From NCBI GenBank assembly GCA_002633025.1, contig NMRB01001160.1, positions 44,251-108,250 of the forward strand: a stretch of DNA of 64,000 nucleotides. Direction: 5' to 3'. Shown here piece by piece: positions 1-10,385 of this stretch. Below the pieces are notes generated by a model that saw only the letters and a list, made by a program, of their open reading frames with translations, did not search any database and was not told where the DNA came from. Position numbers and translations under genes: made by a program. Within the stretch, counting starts at the first letter, position 1. Each line of letters opens with the position of its first letter. Source of the DNA: Notospermus geniculatus (Eukaryota; Nemertea; Pilidiophora; Heteronemertea; Lineidae).

Positions 1-416
1 AAATCAGGCCATATCTCCCATAAAGGAACCTTGCGGACCGAAGAATGGTTTAATACATGGTTATGCTACTGTATAGAGCCTGCCGATTTAGAAACAAAAA
101 AGACAAAGTGGCCCCAAGAATGCCATATTAGGCTCATAAACAAAGGCAATTGGACCCATGGGTGTCTGACTGGCTTTTATACCCAACATGAGGCAAAAAA
201 CGACAGTATTGCGTGATTTTTTCACTTACTTCATCAGGAAAGCTGGTCGTATGTGTATCAGTGGGCATTCTAGATTCATTTTGATAAGGTCATTTCTGAC
301 TTCAGGTATCAATTCCCACTTAGGTTCAAGTTGATTGGCTACTCTTGTATGACAGCTGAGTCCCTGTTTTGGCAGCCTCTTGTTGTTATTACATCGTGGT
401 TTGTATTTGTATTTGA

Positions 417-632
417 TTTTTCCATCGGGACCATCTCAAGCTACTCATGTTCCTCACTTGGATGGGGTCTTTTACTTGCTCTTGCAAAGGTCAATGGTAT
501 TGCTTATACCTTGTGCCTTTGCAAGGGCAAGTAAAAGACCCCATCCAAGTGAGGAACATGAGTAACGTGAGGTGGTCACTTCCATACTTACCAGGGCCAA
601 TAATGCTATGGCTTTGGCCCTGACGGAAAAAT
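417..632. repeat. Inverted SINE-A halves forming a hairpin (copy 1)
   Basis: Two 3' halves of SINE family A face each other. The left arm reads as the reverse complement of the right arm (ttacttgc / gcaagtaa, catgttcctcacttgg / ccaagtgaggaacatg), separated by a short spacer around 490-520. The same structure recurs at 1782-1996 because it lies inside the tandem duplication, so the hairpin predates the duplication. Confidence 0.8.
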
Positions 633-968
633 GTAATACAAGACAATACCCCTAATGTTCATAGAAGGAGGGTTAGGGACGTACCCTTCTTTTTACCCAG
701 TAATCGAGTTTTTCCCACAACCAGTTCATCAGTTGTTTTGTGTTCCCATTTCACATGATCCATATTGACCGACATCCACTCTGCCTGGACGAAAAACATG
801 GATGTAATTGTGAGCACTTGAAACATTGAAAAAATGTCAAAATCAACACATGCACATAGAACTAGCTGTCAACAGTTGAAAATCATTAAAGACCGAAATA
901 TAACAAGTTTTACATTTGATGTGGATGGTGTTCACTGCTGTGTTGGATGATGTGCAGTCTGTATTTGA

Positions 969-1156
969 TTTGCCATCAGGGCCAAAGTAAGTATGGAACA
1001 GGCCATCTCAAGCTACTCATGTTCCTCACTTGGATGGGGTCTTTGACTTGACCTTGCAAAGGAACAAGGTACAAGGCACCACGGCTTACTGTCCCATGTA
1101 ATGGACGTGGAGAGCCAGGGCTGGAGCCGGGACCTGCCACTTGCTGAGCGGACAGG
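969..1156 (-). mobile_element. SINE family A, 5'-truncated copy
   Basis: Reverse-orientation copy containing the conserved family blocks ctactcatgttcctcacttg and aggtacaaggcaccacggct. The tRNA-like head is mostly missing, and the Pol III A box is not seen. It corresponds positionally to the fuller minus-strand copy at 2337-2599 in the second duplicated unit. Confidence 0.8.
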
Positions 1157-1240
1157 ATTTTGTACTGCAACATTCAAGTAAAAGCATTTGCTACTCTTTA
1201 TTCATATGACCCAATAACGGGTTTCTAAGGTGAAAGACAT

Positions 1241-1335
1241 CGCTTCCTACCGGACTCGAACCCACGGACCCTCGCATTAGGCATCAATCGCCAGCACTAA
1301 GGGGCAGCATGCCTTAACCACTAGGCCAAATCCCC
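1241..1335 (-). repeat. tRNA-like sequence (SINE head or tRNA pseudogene)
   Basis: Read on the minus strand it carries an A-box-like tggcctagtgg and a perfect B box ggttcgagtcc, about 55 bases apart, starting ggggattt. The presumed acceptor-stem ends do not pair (5' ggggatt against 3' aggaagc), so this is not a functional tRNA as written. The long spacing would suit a Ser/Leu-type tRNA with a variable arm or a tRNA-derived SINE. It is absent from the second unit of the tandem duplication, so it inserted there or was lost. Confidence 0.6.
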
Positions 1336-1781
1336 ATCTTCAAAATAAGATGGTTCAATGACCTATGTCAAACGAGGCGTCCCTCAGTACCCTGCGAGTA
1401 GTCCAAACAATCTCCGAACCCAAACAGTTTTATGTTATGCAATGGGTTACATATAAAGGAGATACAATTAAAGAACATGAAATAGGGTCCTTCTAAGAGA
1501 GGTGTTGAAAAAGAGAAGTTTTATCCAGTATTGATTCGATGCCAGTCAAAATCAGAACCTTGCATTGCTGAGCCACCAACCGCCAAATTTCCCAACACCA
1601 TTGATTTTGGCGATGTTGTCAGCTCCGGCCACACGATGTTTATTAGAAAAAAAAATTGACTTCGAACTCTGGTATTGATCAACTGCTTAGTATGCTGTGG
1701 TCAGATTTCTATTCCGGGAGACATTTCAATAATCTGAATGCCGATATTGTGAATTACATCGTGGTTTGTATTTGTATTTGA

Positions 1782-1996
1782 TTTTTCCATCGGGACCATC
1801 TCAAGCTACTCATGTTCCTCACTTGGATGGGGTCTTTTACTTGCCCTTGCAAAGGTACATGGTATTGCTTATACCTTGTGCCTTTGCAAGGGCAAGTAAA
1901 AGACCCCATCCAAGTGAGGAACATGAGTAATGTGAGGTGGTCACTTCCATACTTACCAGGGCCAATAATGCTATGGCTTTGGCCCTGACGGAAAAA
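1782..1996. repeat. Inverted SINE-A halves forming a hairpin (copy 2)
   Basis: Near-identical to 417-632; it is the same hairpin carried by the second tandem unit. Both arms carry the block aacatgagta / tactcatgtt of SINE family A. Confidence 0.8.
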
Positions 1997-2336
1997 TGTA
2001 ATACAAGACAATACCCCTAATGTTCATAGAAGGAGGGTTAGGGACGTACCCTTCTTTTTACCCAGTAATCGAGTTTTTCCCAGAACCAGGTCATCAGTTG
2101 TTTTGTGTTCCCATTTCACATGATCCATATTGACCGACATCCACTCTGCCTGGACGAAAAACATGGATGTAATTGTGAGCACTTGAAACATTGAAAAAAT
2201 GTCAAAATCAACACATGCACATAGAACTCCCTGTCAACAGTTGAAAATCATTAAAGACCGAAATATAACAAGTTTTTCGTTTGATGTGGATGGTGTTCAG
2301 TGCTCCTGTGTTGGATGATGTGAAGTTTGTATTTGA

Positions 2337-2599
2337 TTTTCCATCAGGGTTGAAGCCATAGCATTATTGGCCCTGGTAAGTATGGAAGAGGCCATCTCAA
2401 GCTACTCATGTTCCTCACTTGGATGGGGTCTTTTACTTGCCCTTGCAAAGGCACAAGGTACAAGGCACCACGGCTTACTGTCCCATGTGATGGACTGAAG
2501 AGCCAGGAATTAAGTCCCATATGGCCCAGGCTGGATTTGAACCCAGGACCTGCCACTTCCTGAGTGGACGTGATAACCACTAAGCTATCAAGGCTCCCC
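2337..2599 (-). mobile_element. SINE family A, near full length
   Basis: Read on the minus strand it begins with the head ggagccttgatagcttagtg, then a B-box-like ggttcaaatcc, then the family body (gcatgggacagtaagccgtg-like, gtaaaagaccccatccaagt) and ends at the usual ctgatggaaaa tail. About 263 bases, close to the length of the other complete copies. Confidence 0.88.
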
Positions 2600-2616
2600 A
2601 CATTGCAGTAGTTATG

Positions 2617-2734
2617 GGGCCGTATTCTAGAAGCTTTCTTAACTCTAAGGTTTACCTTTAGCTATTGTTTGCAGGGCAGAATACAAAAGCTTAAAGTGGA
2701 CCGTAGAGGTAAGGAGGCTTCTAGAATACGGGCC
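2617..2734. mobile_element. MITE-like inverted-repeat element
   Basis: Terminal inverted repeats gggccgtattctagaagc and gcttctagaatacgggcc flank about 80 bases with no coding capacity. It occurs only in the second unit of the 1.3 kb tandem duplication, which suggests insertion after the duplication. Confidence 0.8.
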
Positions 2735-3249
2735 ATGAATTTTTCTGAAGAGGCTGAGTAAAGTAGGCCTATAAGATGCTGTGTTTACTGTCCTTTTTAG
2801 AGGGGTGTTGAAAAAGAGAGGTTTTATGCAGTATTGATTCGATGCCAGTCAAAATCAGAACCTTGCATCGTTGAGCCACCAACCGCCAAATTTCCCAACG
2901 CCATTGATTTTGGCGATGTTGTCAGCTCCGGCCACACGATGTTTATTAGAAAAAAAATTGACTTCGAACTCTCGTATTGATCAACTGCTTAGTATGCTGT
3001 GGTCAGATTTCTATTCCGGGAGACATTTCAATAATCTGAATGCCGATATTGTGGCAAATTTGAGCCGGTTGCTGGAGGGCCACGGACCTTGGAACTTTCG
3101 CAAAGAATCGGTTTTCGTTACATCTTGCATTGATTCTGAGGAAGTCCGGTATGTAATATGAGTTGCCTAGGAGTTATTGCCAAATGTTTTGGAGTTTGTT
3201 TTCTGCGCATGAATTTTAACCACTGTCTTGAGAACCCATGCCATACGAG

Positions 3250-3430
3250 ATCAATCATTCCCGGCTCTTCGGTCCATCGCATGGGACAGTAAGCCGTGGT
3301 GCCTTGTACCTTGTGGCTTTACAAGGGCAAGTAAAAGGCCCCATCCAAGTGAGGAACATGAGTAGCTTGTGATGGCCTCTTCCATATTCACCAGGGCCAA
3401 TAATGCTATAGCATCGGCCTTGACAGAATA
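3250..3430 (+). mobile_element. SINE family A, 5'-truncated copy
   Basis: Starts in the middle of the family consensus (atcattcccggctcttc) and runs through agtaagccgtggtgccttgt and aagtgaggaacatgagtagc to the tail at the gacagaat end. The tRNA-like head is missing. Confidence 0.85.
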
Positions 3431-3822
3431 TAAATGAAATACAAAAAATACTCACAACCCCACTCCATCAAAAACTGACACCTATTGGTGGCAATGATGA
3501 TGTCTTCCTCAGCGAAATTACCTTCTTAAACAAGTGAGGTTCGCCTTGGGATATCGGCCGAGTCATTTGCCACTCTGCTGGAGAGAAATAGCCATATGAC
3601 TACAATATATAAACAAGTAAATGTTCCCATAAACATTCTGATGGCCAAATTGTCCTAAACTGCAGTAGCATATCATGGGGGAATGTACTGCTTGGAATGT
3701 TATGATGACAGCCCTGCTGCTGATGTGGATGGTGTATGCGGAATGCCTAATGGCTAAAGAAGGCTTTAGCACTGTAGACCAATGACCTTCGTGTTTTATG
3801 TTTTTTGAGTCCTTCCCATGCG

Positions 3823-4170
3823 GAGCCGGCGTCGTGTAGTGGTTTGAGTCTCCGGCTAGCAGTCAGTACAAGTCCAATCGTATAGAGCTTGTGCAGATGA
3901 CGTCATCACGGAAAAATCCGCTATCTTGACGGTCAAATTTGACGTCATACAACGTCGGCGACCCACGTGGTGCACTTTGTCGTTAACGCTTCAACCATGA
4001 TGCGACCTACATTGTACACGTGGCGCACGTTGTCGGGGACGTCAGCATAGTGGACTGCAGGTCAAAAGTGACGTCATAATGAGCTGCTGCACAAGCTCTA
4101 TACCCAACCTTGGCACGAGATTCAGGCTTGATCTCTTCCTCTCCATGGGAAACTTGACATCTGTCAGAGG
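3823..4170 (+). mobile_element. tRNA-like (SINE family B type) sequence split by a MITE
   Basis: The left piece, 3823-3880, carries the tRNA-like 5' block gtcgtgtagtggtttgagtc followed by ggctagcagtcagtac, as in SINE family B. It is interrupted by the inverted-repeat element at 3881-4102. The right piece from 4103 (cccaaccttggcacgagatt) may continue it, but the right boundary is uncertain. Confidence 0.5.
3881..4102. mobile_element. MITE-like inverted-repeat element, 222 bases
   Basis: Ends are tatagagcttgtgcag and ctgcacaagctctata, perfect inverted repeats of 16 bases, with gacgtcat motifs just inside both ends. The ends themselves begin and finish with TA. No open frame of interest inside. 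Confidence 0.85.
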
Positions 4171-4767
4171 CCACTACCAGTTAGCGATTCTACACAAAGA
4201 ACGTCACAGAATTTGACATGACAGAGAAGAAGTGCACACCATAAAGTAGTCCCTCACCATAACCAGCTTGGGCAATAATGCAAATGAAAGTGGCTCAAGA
4301 CTGTCAGGAATCCATTTTGCAAAGGCCCGGTAAAACTACGTTTAGCTGAAACGCGGAATGCGGATTGCGGAACGCATAAGCGGGAAATGCAATGGATTTT
4401 CGTATACAACATATCGTTCCGCCAGGGATTCCGCATCCCTATACCGCATTCCGGATGTCTGGTAAACGCAGCTTTAGGGCTACATGTATATGACAACTTT
4501 TAGCGATGATTCACCCATTGTTCAAGTAGGCTTTAACAATGGAACCAACCCTCGCTAAAAGTTGTCGTAGGCTAATACAGCCATTGCAAAAACTGATGGA
4601 AAACAGAACAATGGAAAATGCCAAATAGATGTCTGGCATAAAAAATCTGATATTGTCATTCCATATTTTCTATTCTTTATGACACCTTGGCACTCCTTAA
4701 CCTGCTGGCGAACTTGGCAGTGTGGGTAGGTGTATTTCAAAGAATGAGATATTGTGCAGTTTGGTTC

Positions 4768-5253
4768 TAAAGCCCGGTGTACATCGCACTTGTGACTGGA
4801 AGCAACTGATCTGATCAGTCGCTGGCAATGTACGCGCTGCGCACACATCGCAAATTCAGCAACTCTGTAAAACTAGGAGGATCCAATCAGTCGTCATGTC
4901 GTGACGTGACTGCGTACATTGCCTTTGCGACTGGCAGCAACTGAGATAAAATCCGGGGCATTGGGACTTGATGAGACTCGGTTTTGTTCAGAAAACTGGC
5001 ACTGATCAGTTGCAAGTCCGCGTACATCGCAGCAACCGAACGAAACTGGGTACGACTAGTCGCTAGAAAGTTGAACATGTGCAACTGGCGGCGACTGGCA
5101 AAATCTCAGTTCCAGCGAGTTGCCAGGGTGCGTACATCTACCATTTCTGGCGACTGATCAGTCGCCTCCAGTTCCAGCTAGATTCTCCCAGTCGCCAGTA
5201 GCTCAGTGGCGACTAGTTGTCTCCAGTCGCAAGTGTGATGTATGCTAGGCTTA
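4768..5253. mobile_element. MITE-like element rich in cagtcgc/gcgactg motifs
   Basis: Ends taaagcccggtgtacatcgc and tgtgatgtatgctaggctta are inverted repeats with some mismatches. The interior repeats gactgg, gcaactga and cagtcgc many times in both directions, so the whole 486 bases can fold extensively. Related sequence lies at 20357-20840, and a solitary end at 23844-23886. Confidence 0.75.
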
Positions 5254-5900
5254 ATAGGTCTGCGTAGGAAGGTGAGAAAGCCAACTGAATTGGCTTGATG
5301 GCTAATTCACAATCCCTAGAAAAATTTACTTGAAAGTTACAAACATTCCAGGCATTGTCAATCAAAGTGGTATGGTGGAATGGTAATAGGCGTCCCCGCT
5401 AACGCAACCATTGACAATGGCTAAAATAAATTCCCAATACTTATTGTATATCCGTAACTAGATCTCCATCCAAATCAACTCTGTGTGATAGAATCACATC
5501 GGGGAAGAGAAAAGTAATCAGATCGGAGCAAACTTGCTGTCCACCCTAAAACAATCATTTGATTTGGTTGGAGGGTAATTCTATCTCGTGACAACTGGGA
5601 TTTTCGAGCGATTTACATAGGATGTGTACTGTTTGTTTCAGCTATAATGCTTTACACAGCAGATTGAAAATGCACACACTTTTCATTGAAATCATGATGA
5701 AACGACTGATATAACAGGTTTTAGAAAGATTGTTGAGGGCTGGTCCCTTTAACCCTTTAGGCCCTTTTACAGCCACTTTGAAAATCCTACAATGGCCACC
5801 GACGTCCTATATTTTCAGACATATGATAAAAAAAATGTAAAGTTTGGGTTTATAGTCAGATGTCAAGAATGGTAGAGGTGTCATCTGACTTTACACTTTA

Positions 5901-6093
5901 ACCCCAGTCTATCCTGAAACCTTTCAGTAGAACTTAGATGAGCTGCTCATTCAGCGCTACAATCTGAGCATTTCCGACTGGTACCCATTTATACACCTGG
6001 GTGGAGAGAGGCCAGTCAGGCAAAGAGACTTGCCCAGGACCCTCTGATCGCTAGTCAGAGTCCCGAATCACTACACCACCATGGCTCCCCAAA
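5901..6093 (-). mobile_element. SINE family B copy
   Basis: On the minus strand it begins gagccatggtggtgtagtga, a tRNA-like A-box region, then gactctgactagcgatcaga, gcaagtctctttgcc, and a body with aaatgctcagattgtagcgc. The same body order occurs on the plus strand at 12148-12318, which defines the family. No canonical B box is clear in this copy. Confidence 0.7.
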
Positions 6094-6356
6094 AAGTTAC
6101 ATAATAGGCGTACAGAAAAGTTTGGTACAAGAGGGTTAAATTCAGCATCCTTCAGGGGCATATTGACTACAGCCACTTTATGACCCCTCAAGCTATATTT
6201 GTTGCAGCGTTCTTAACTTGGATGCTGGTGGATGATGAATGGTGTGTCTGCATCATTGACCATGGTTGATGATCGCTTAGAATGCCAGCGAGTCGTTTGG
6301 CTGTGAGATGATGTTGGTGCTGCCATCTGCTAACTGTTCAATACACTTCTGATATC

Positions 6357-6610
6357 GGGAGCCTTGATAGCCTAGTGGTTATCATGTCTGCTTAGCAAGT
6401 TCGAATCCTGGGCCATATGGGATTAATCATCCCTGGTTCTTCATGTCTGTCGCATGGGACAGTAAGCTGTGGTGCCTTGTACCTTTTGCCTTCAGAAGGG
6501 CACAGGTAACAGACCTCATCCAAGTGAGGAACATGAGTAGCTTGAGATGGCCTCTTCCATTTTTACCAGGGCCAATAATGCTATGGCTTCAGCCTTGATG
6601 GAAAAATCTA
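6357..6610 (+). mobile_element. SINE family A, nearly complete
   Basis: Head gagccttgatagcctagtgg has a perfect Pol III A box (tagcctagtgg). The B-box region ttcgaatcctgg is present, but the bases just before it (ggcaggtcctgg in other copies) are deleted. Body and tail (tgatggaaaaat) are complete. The MITE 6633-6745 follows after about 20 bases. Confidence 0.9.
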
Positions 6611-6632
6611 GTAGAGCTACAAAGGAGGCATG

Positions 6633-6745
6633 GGGTCATATGAATAAAGACAAGCAAATGCTTTTACTTTAGATTTGTACAGCATTGCCTAGTGCATTTG
6701 CATTGCAAAATTCAAGTAAAAGCATTTACTTTATTCATATGACCC
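6633..6745. mobile_element. MITE-like element with gggtcatatgaataaag ends
   Basis: Left end gggtcatatgaataaagaca and right end tttattcatatgaccc are inverted repeats continuing into aaatgcttttactt / aagtaaaagcattt. Related ends occur at 1165-1215, 11245-11330 and 29338-29385, so this is a dispersed family. Confidence 0.8.
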
Positions 6746-7906
6746 ATTGACTGTGACATGGCACAACAATCCTAGCTGTTTCAACATCATTCACACACTC
6801 TTCGGCGAATAATATGCCATTCCAATGCGCTCATTTCAGTGCAAGCATTCCCAAGTTCACAGATAGTAATTTCTTCACCTCCCCAAGGGACTCTTTCCGA
6901 TGTTATTGCACACACTGAGTAGGCGAAGTTGTTTAGCGTCGACATCTCTCGCTGGAATGTGGAATTCTTCAAAACAAGTTATTCAGTAAAGAATGGAAAA
7001 TTGCCGTTCCATTTGTTCAAAAGTTGTCTGGGATGGCTGTATGATGGGCTAATTGTCATTATGAATTCGTTAATTGGTGATGCACTTTATCGGCTCTCTG
7101 TCCCATTCAGGATGTCTGCAACAAAAGTTTTGTACTCGTGAATAATTGAAACAACAAACTGTGGCCAAAAAGTCTTAAAAAGTTTAAGATCACTGTAGCT
7201 GTGGTTACACTACATAAAATCCCCAGGTTTTTTGCGGTCACACCTATGAATTGTCAGGCTTCAAGAAACCCGTGTCTAAAAAACACACGTTTTGGAAACA
7301 TGGCAAGCTCGCCATGCTTTTCGAAATCCCCGTGTTTTCATTAGTTCTTAGCACGGCTACAGATGGCGCAGCCATTAAGTGACATCATTTTTGTGCCTCC
7401 AACAATGTGTGCCAATACGGAAATGACCGAAGAGTCAGTGCAAGTGTAGCGCACCTGTCGCCGGGCTACTTAACTACAGTGTAGTAGTGTGACCTCTCGC
7501 CGGGATTTTCGTACACGCGGGTTTGGAAAAACACGGGTATTTTCAACAGGTGTACCTTAGCTACTAAAATGTTTTTTCCAAGGTCTGTCGTGGCTGACTC
7601 TAGACCAACAGTGCAGAACTAGATGTTCAATCGCTGAGATGCCACGAGGAAACGTATTGCTGGCTTCCCGCTAAAACAGAACCTTGTCATCCATGGAGGA
7701 AGATCTTGTGAGCAAATGTATCGAAAACCTTCAGCGTTCACCTCCAGTGAATCCAATGAAGAAGTCAAACAGACTTGCGCCTGCTGGCTAATTATTTGTT
7801 CACTAATTTGGGAAATGACAGACGCACCTGTGATAAAAAGTTTATCCAATATTTCGGTACAGTTGCTATTGATTTCTGTGTTTATCAACATAGTCCCTCT
7901 TTTTGT

Positions 7907-7923
7907 GGGGGGGGGGGGGGGGG
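7907..7923 (+). repeat. Homopolymer run of 17 G
   Basis: An uninterrupted G run. The exact length is prone to sequencing error. Confidence 0.9.
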
Positions 7924-8023
7924 AGTTAGTCAGGTTTCTTTGTCAAACTATCAGCCTTTGGATACTGGGCACTCTTGGGTAAACATTTGTAATCTGATAT
8001 GAGTTGTCATTCACTACATACTT

Positions 8024-8282
8024 GAGTAGCCTTGATAGCCTAGTGGTTATAACATCTTCTTAGCAAGCGGCAGGTACTGGGTTCGAATGCAGCACGGGCC
8101 ATATGGGATTCCTGGCTCTTCAGTCCGTCGCATGGGACAGTAAGCCATGGTGCCTTGTACCTTGTTCCTTTGCAAGGGCAAGTAAAAGACCCCATCCAAG
8201 TGAGGAACATGAGTAACCTGAGATGGCCTCTTCCATACTTACCAGGGCCAATAATGCTTTGGCTTCGGCCCTGATGGAAAAA
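8024..8282 (+). mobile_element. SINE family A, full length
   Basis: Head gtagccttgatagcctagtg contains the perfect A box. The B-box region is gggttcgaatgc, one base off consensus. The body aagaccccatccaagtgagg and the tail ccctgatggaaaaatctgat are intact. Confidence 0.92.
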
Positions 8283-8701
8283 TCTGATACAACCTACTAC
8301 GTACTTGTTCCCATGATTCAAGTCTCACTTGGGTTGAAACACCAGTTGAATATTGAAATACCCGTCAAAATCAAAGTTTTGATCAACACGATCGCCGGCG
8401 AGGTATTCCACTTCACCAATCACGGATCAGATGGTACAACTATCGCCATTCGTCAGGTGTTTATCAATTGAAATATCAATTTCATGCTGGTGGAATCGGC
8501 CAAGCGGCAGGAAAAATGATATTGGACGAACGGAGGTGCGGCTGAATGAATCGTTTGGAAGATAAAGGTGATGAAATTGATATGGACCCTTGAATGACGG
8601 ACATGATGAAGATGATCATCAGTGCCTTGATCTGCTGGTTCTTTGGTGCTTGTACTGCATTTCAAGCCATCACCATGAGGTCTGAGGGATTTCGTGAGTT
8701 A

Positions 8702-8958
8702 GGGAGCCTTGATAGCCTAGTGGTTATCATATCCACTTAGCATGCAGCAGGTCCCAGATTCGAATCCCAGGCCATATGGCATTAATCATCGCTTGGTGTT
8801 CAGTCCGTCGCATGGGACAGAAAGCATGGTGTCTTGCACCTTGTGCCTTTGTAAGGGCAAGTAAAAGACCCTGTTCAAGTGAGGAACATGAGCAGCTTGA
8901 GATGGCCTCTTCTATACTTACCTGGGCCAATCTATGGCTTCGGCCCTGACGGAAAAAT
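8702..8958 (+). mobile_element. SINE family A, full length
   Basis: Perfect A box tagcctagtgg at about 8715; B-box region agattcgaatccc. The body is more diverged (gaccctgttcaagtgagg), suggesting an older copy. Tail cggccctgacggaaaaat. Confidence 0.9.
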
Positions 8959-9309
8959 ACGAATAGAAAACCTCCCTAATGAGGACACCTATAATAAGGA
9001 TAAGGACACAGACAAATGCTGTCCTTAATTGAGAGGTGTCCTGATACCAAGGTCAAAATGAATAGAAATGGTCAATTTGGGACTGAACTTTGATGTCCTT
9101 AATACAGAGGTGTCCTCCTGGTAGAGGTGTTCGCTGAGGGAGGTTTCACTGTACCTCTTCTGTTTGGAGCCAGGACTCTCACTCTATTACACTTCACCCT
9201 CCAGGATCTGTTTGCCTCCCACCGACGGCACCTCAAGTTGGAAGAAACCGGTCTCTCTTTACCAGACAAATCTTTTTTACATGTCATGCCTGTCTCTGTC
9301 TCATCTCTC

Positions 9310-9737
9310 ATCTAATGTGCTCGAGGTTTAGAAAAATTTAATAAAACGACAAATAAAGTTATCCATCATCGTATTTCCCTGAAATATTGATGAAGTTTCC
9401 ACAAAAAATTATTTGAATTCATGATAAAATTGCTGGCGACAGATACTCGTCGTGGGAATTGCTTGGCGTGTCGTCAGACGCAACACGATGACACTAAGTA
9501 GGCTGAGTGATTCAATATATTGTGAGTATTTGCTGTCAAATTAAGATATTTCACGGTTTGCTGCAGTGAAACATGATACGGTTTCTTGATTAGCTTTAGC
9601 TGCGGCCTCAGGTTTTCTCAGGTGTTACTTTCTGATGAACAACCACCATCTTTTTTCATACCAGTCGTTCCTGAATTGGTGATGCTCAGAAGCTTCTGTG
9701 ATACGACTTTGGCTGTTTGTGTGCCCGCTCTTGGGCT
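9310..9737. other. No gene recognised
   Basis: AT-rich unique-looking sequence between the SINE cluster and the 23-base satellite. I see no convincing exon, RNA gene or inverted repeat. Confidence 0.5.
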
Positions 9738-10385
9738 TCTTCTGTCACAGGACATTGGCTTTTTCTGTGACATGGCTTCGGTTTCTTCTGTTACAGGACT
9801 TCGACTTCTTCTCTGACATGAATTTGGTTTCTTATTTGACAGGACTTCTGCTTCTTCTGTGACAAACTTCAGCTTCTTCTGTGACAGGACTTTAGCTTCT
9901 GTGACAGGACTTCAGTTTCTCCTGTGACATGACTTCAGCTTCTTCTGTGACATGACTTTTCAGCTTCTTCTGTGACAGGACTTCAGCTTCTTCTGTGACA
10001 GGACTTCAGCTTCTTCTGTGACAGGACTTCNTGTGACAGGACTTCAGCTTCTGTGACAGGACTTCAGTTTCTTCTGTAACAGACTTTGGCTTCTTTTGTA
10101 ACAGACTTTGGCTTCTTCTCTGACAAGACTTCGACTTCTTCTCTGACAAGACTTCAGCTTCTTCTGTGACAAGACTTCAGCTTCTTCTGTGACAGGACTT
10201 CGGCTTCTCCTGTGATATGACTTCAGCTTCTTCTGTGACATGATAACTTCAGTTTCTTCTGTGACACAACTTCAGCAACAGGACTTCTGCTTCTTCTGTG
10301 ACAAAAGTTTGGCTGCTTCTGTGACGGCATTTTGATTTCTTTGGTGATGCGACTTTGGCTTCTTCTGTGACACAACTGAGGCTGC
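9738..10385. repeat. Minisatellite, unit about 23 bases
   Basis: Degenerate tandem array of ttctgtgacaggacttcagc with linker variation; the best-conserved units are around 9945-10030 and 10145-10245. The 23-base period shifts frame at every unit, so open frames through it (for example on the minus strand at 10044-10241) are not genes. A single N at 10031 marks an assembly break inside the array. Confidence 0.9.

Larger units (their letters stand above)
389..3053. repeat. Tandem segmental duplication, two units of about 1.3 kb
   Basis: Two head-to-tail units, 389-1751 and 1754-3053. The left part (389-950) recurs at 1754-2320, offset 1365, with only scattered differences. The right part (1498-1751) recurs at 2801-3053. 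Both copies have a minus-strand SINE at the same relative place. The units differ by insertions: the first carries a tRNA-like element at 1241-1335, the second a small inverted-repeat element at 2617-2734. I see no gene in it. An open frame at 2871-3161 exists only in the second copy and is interrupted in the first. Confidence 0.85.

Noticed and set aside
1241-1335. Functional tRNA gene on the minus strand
   Set aside because: A and B boxes are present, but the acceptor stem does not pair and no convincing cloverleaf could be drawn.
2871-3161. 96-codon frame in the second tandem unit
   Set aside because: The first unit's copy is frame-broken, no splice or start context is seen, and no protein family is recognised.
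9738-10385. CRISPR-like regular repeats
   Set aside because: Units are directly tandem and degenerate, without unique spacers; it is a minisatellite in a eukaryotic genome.
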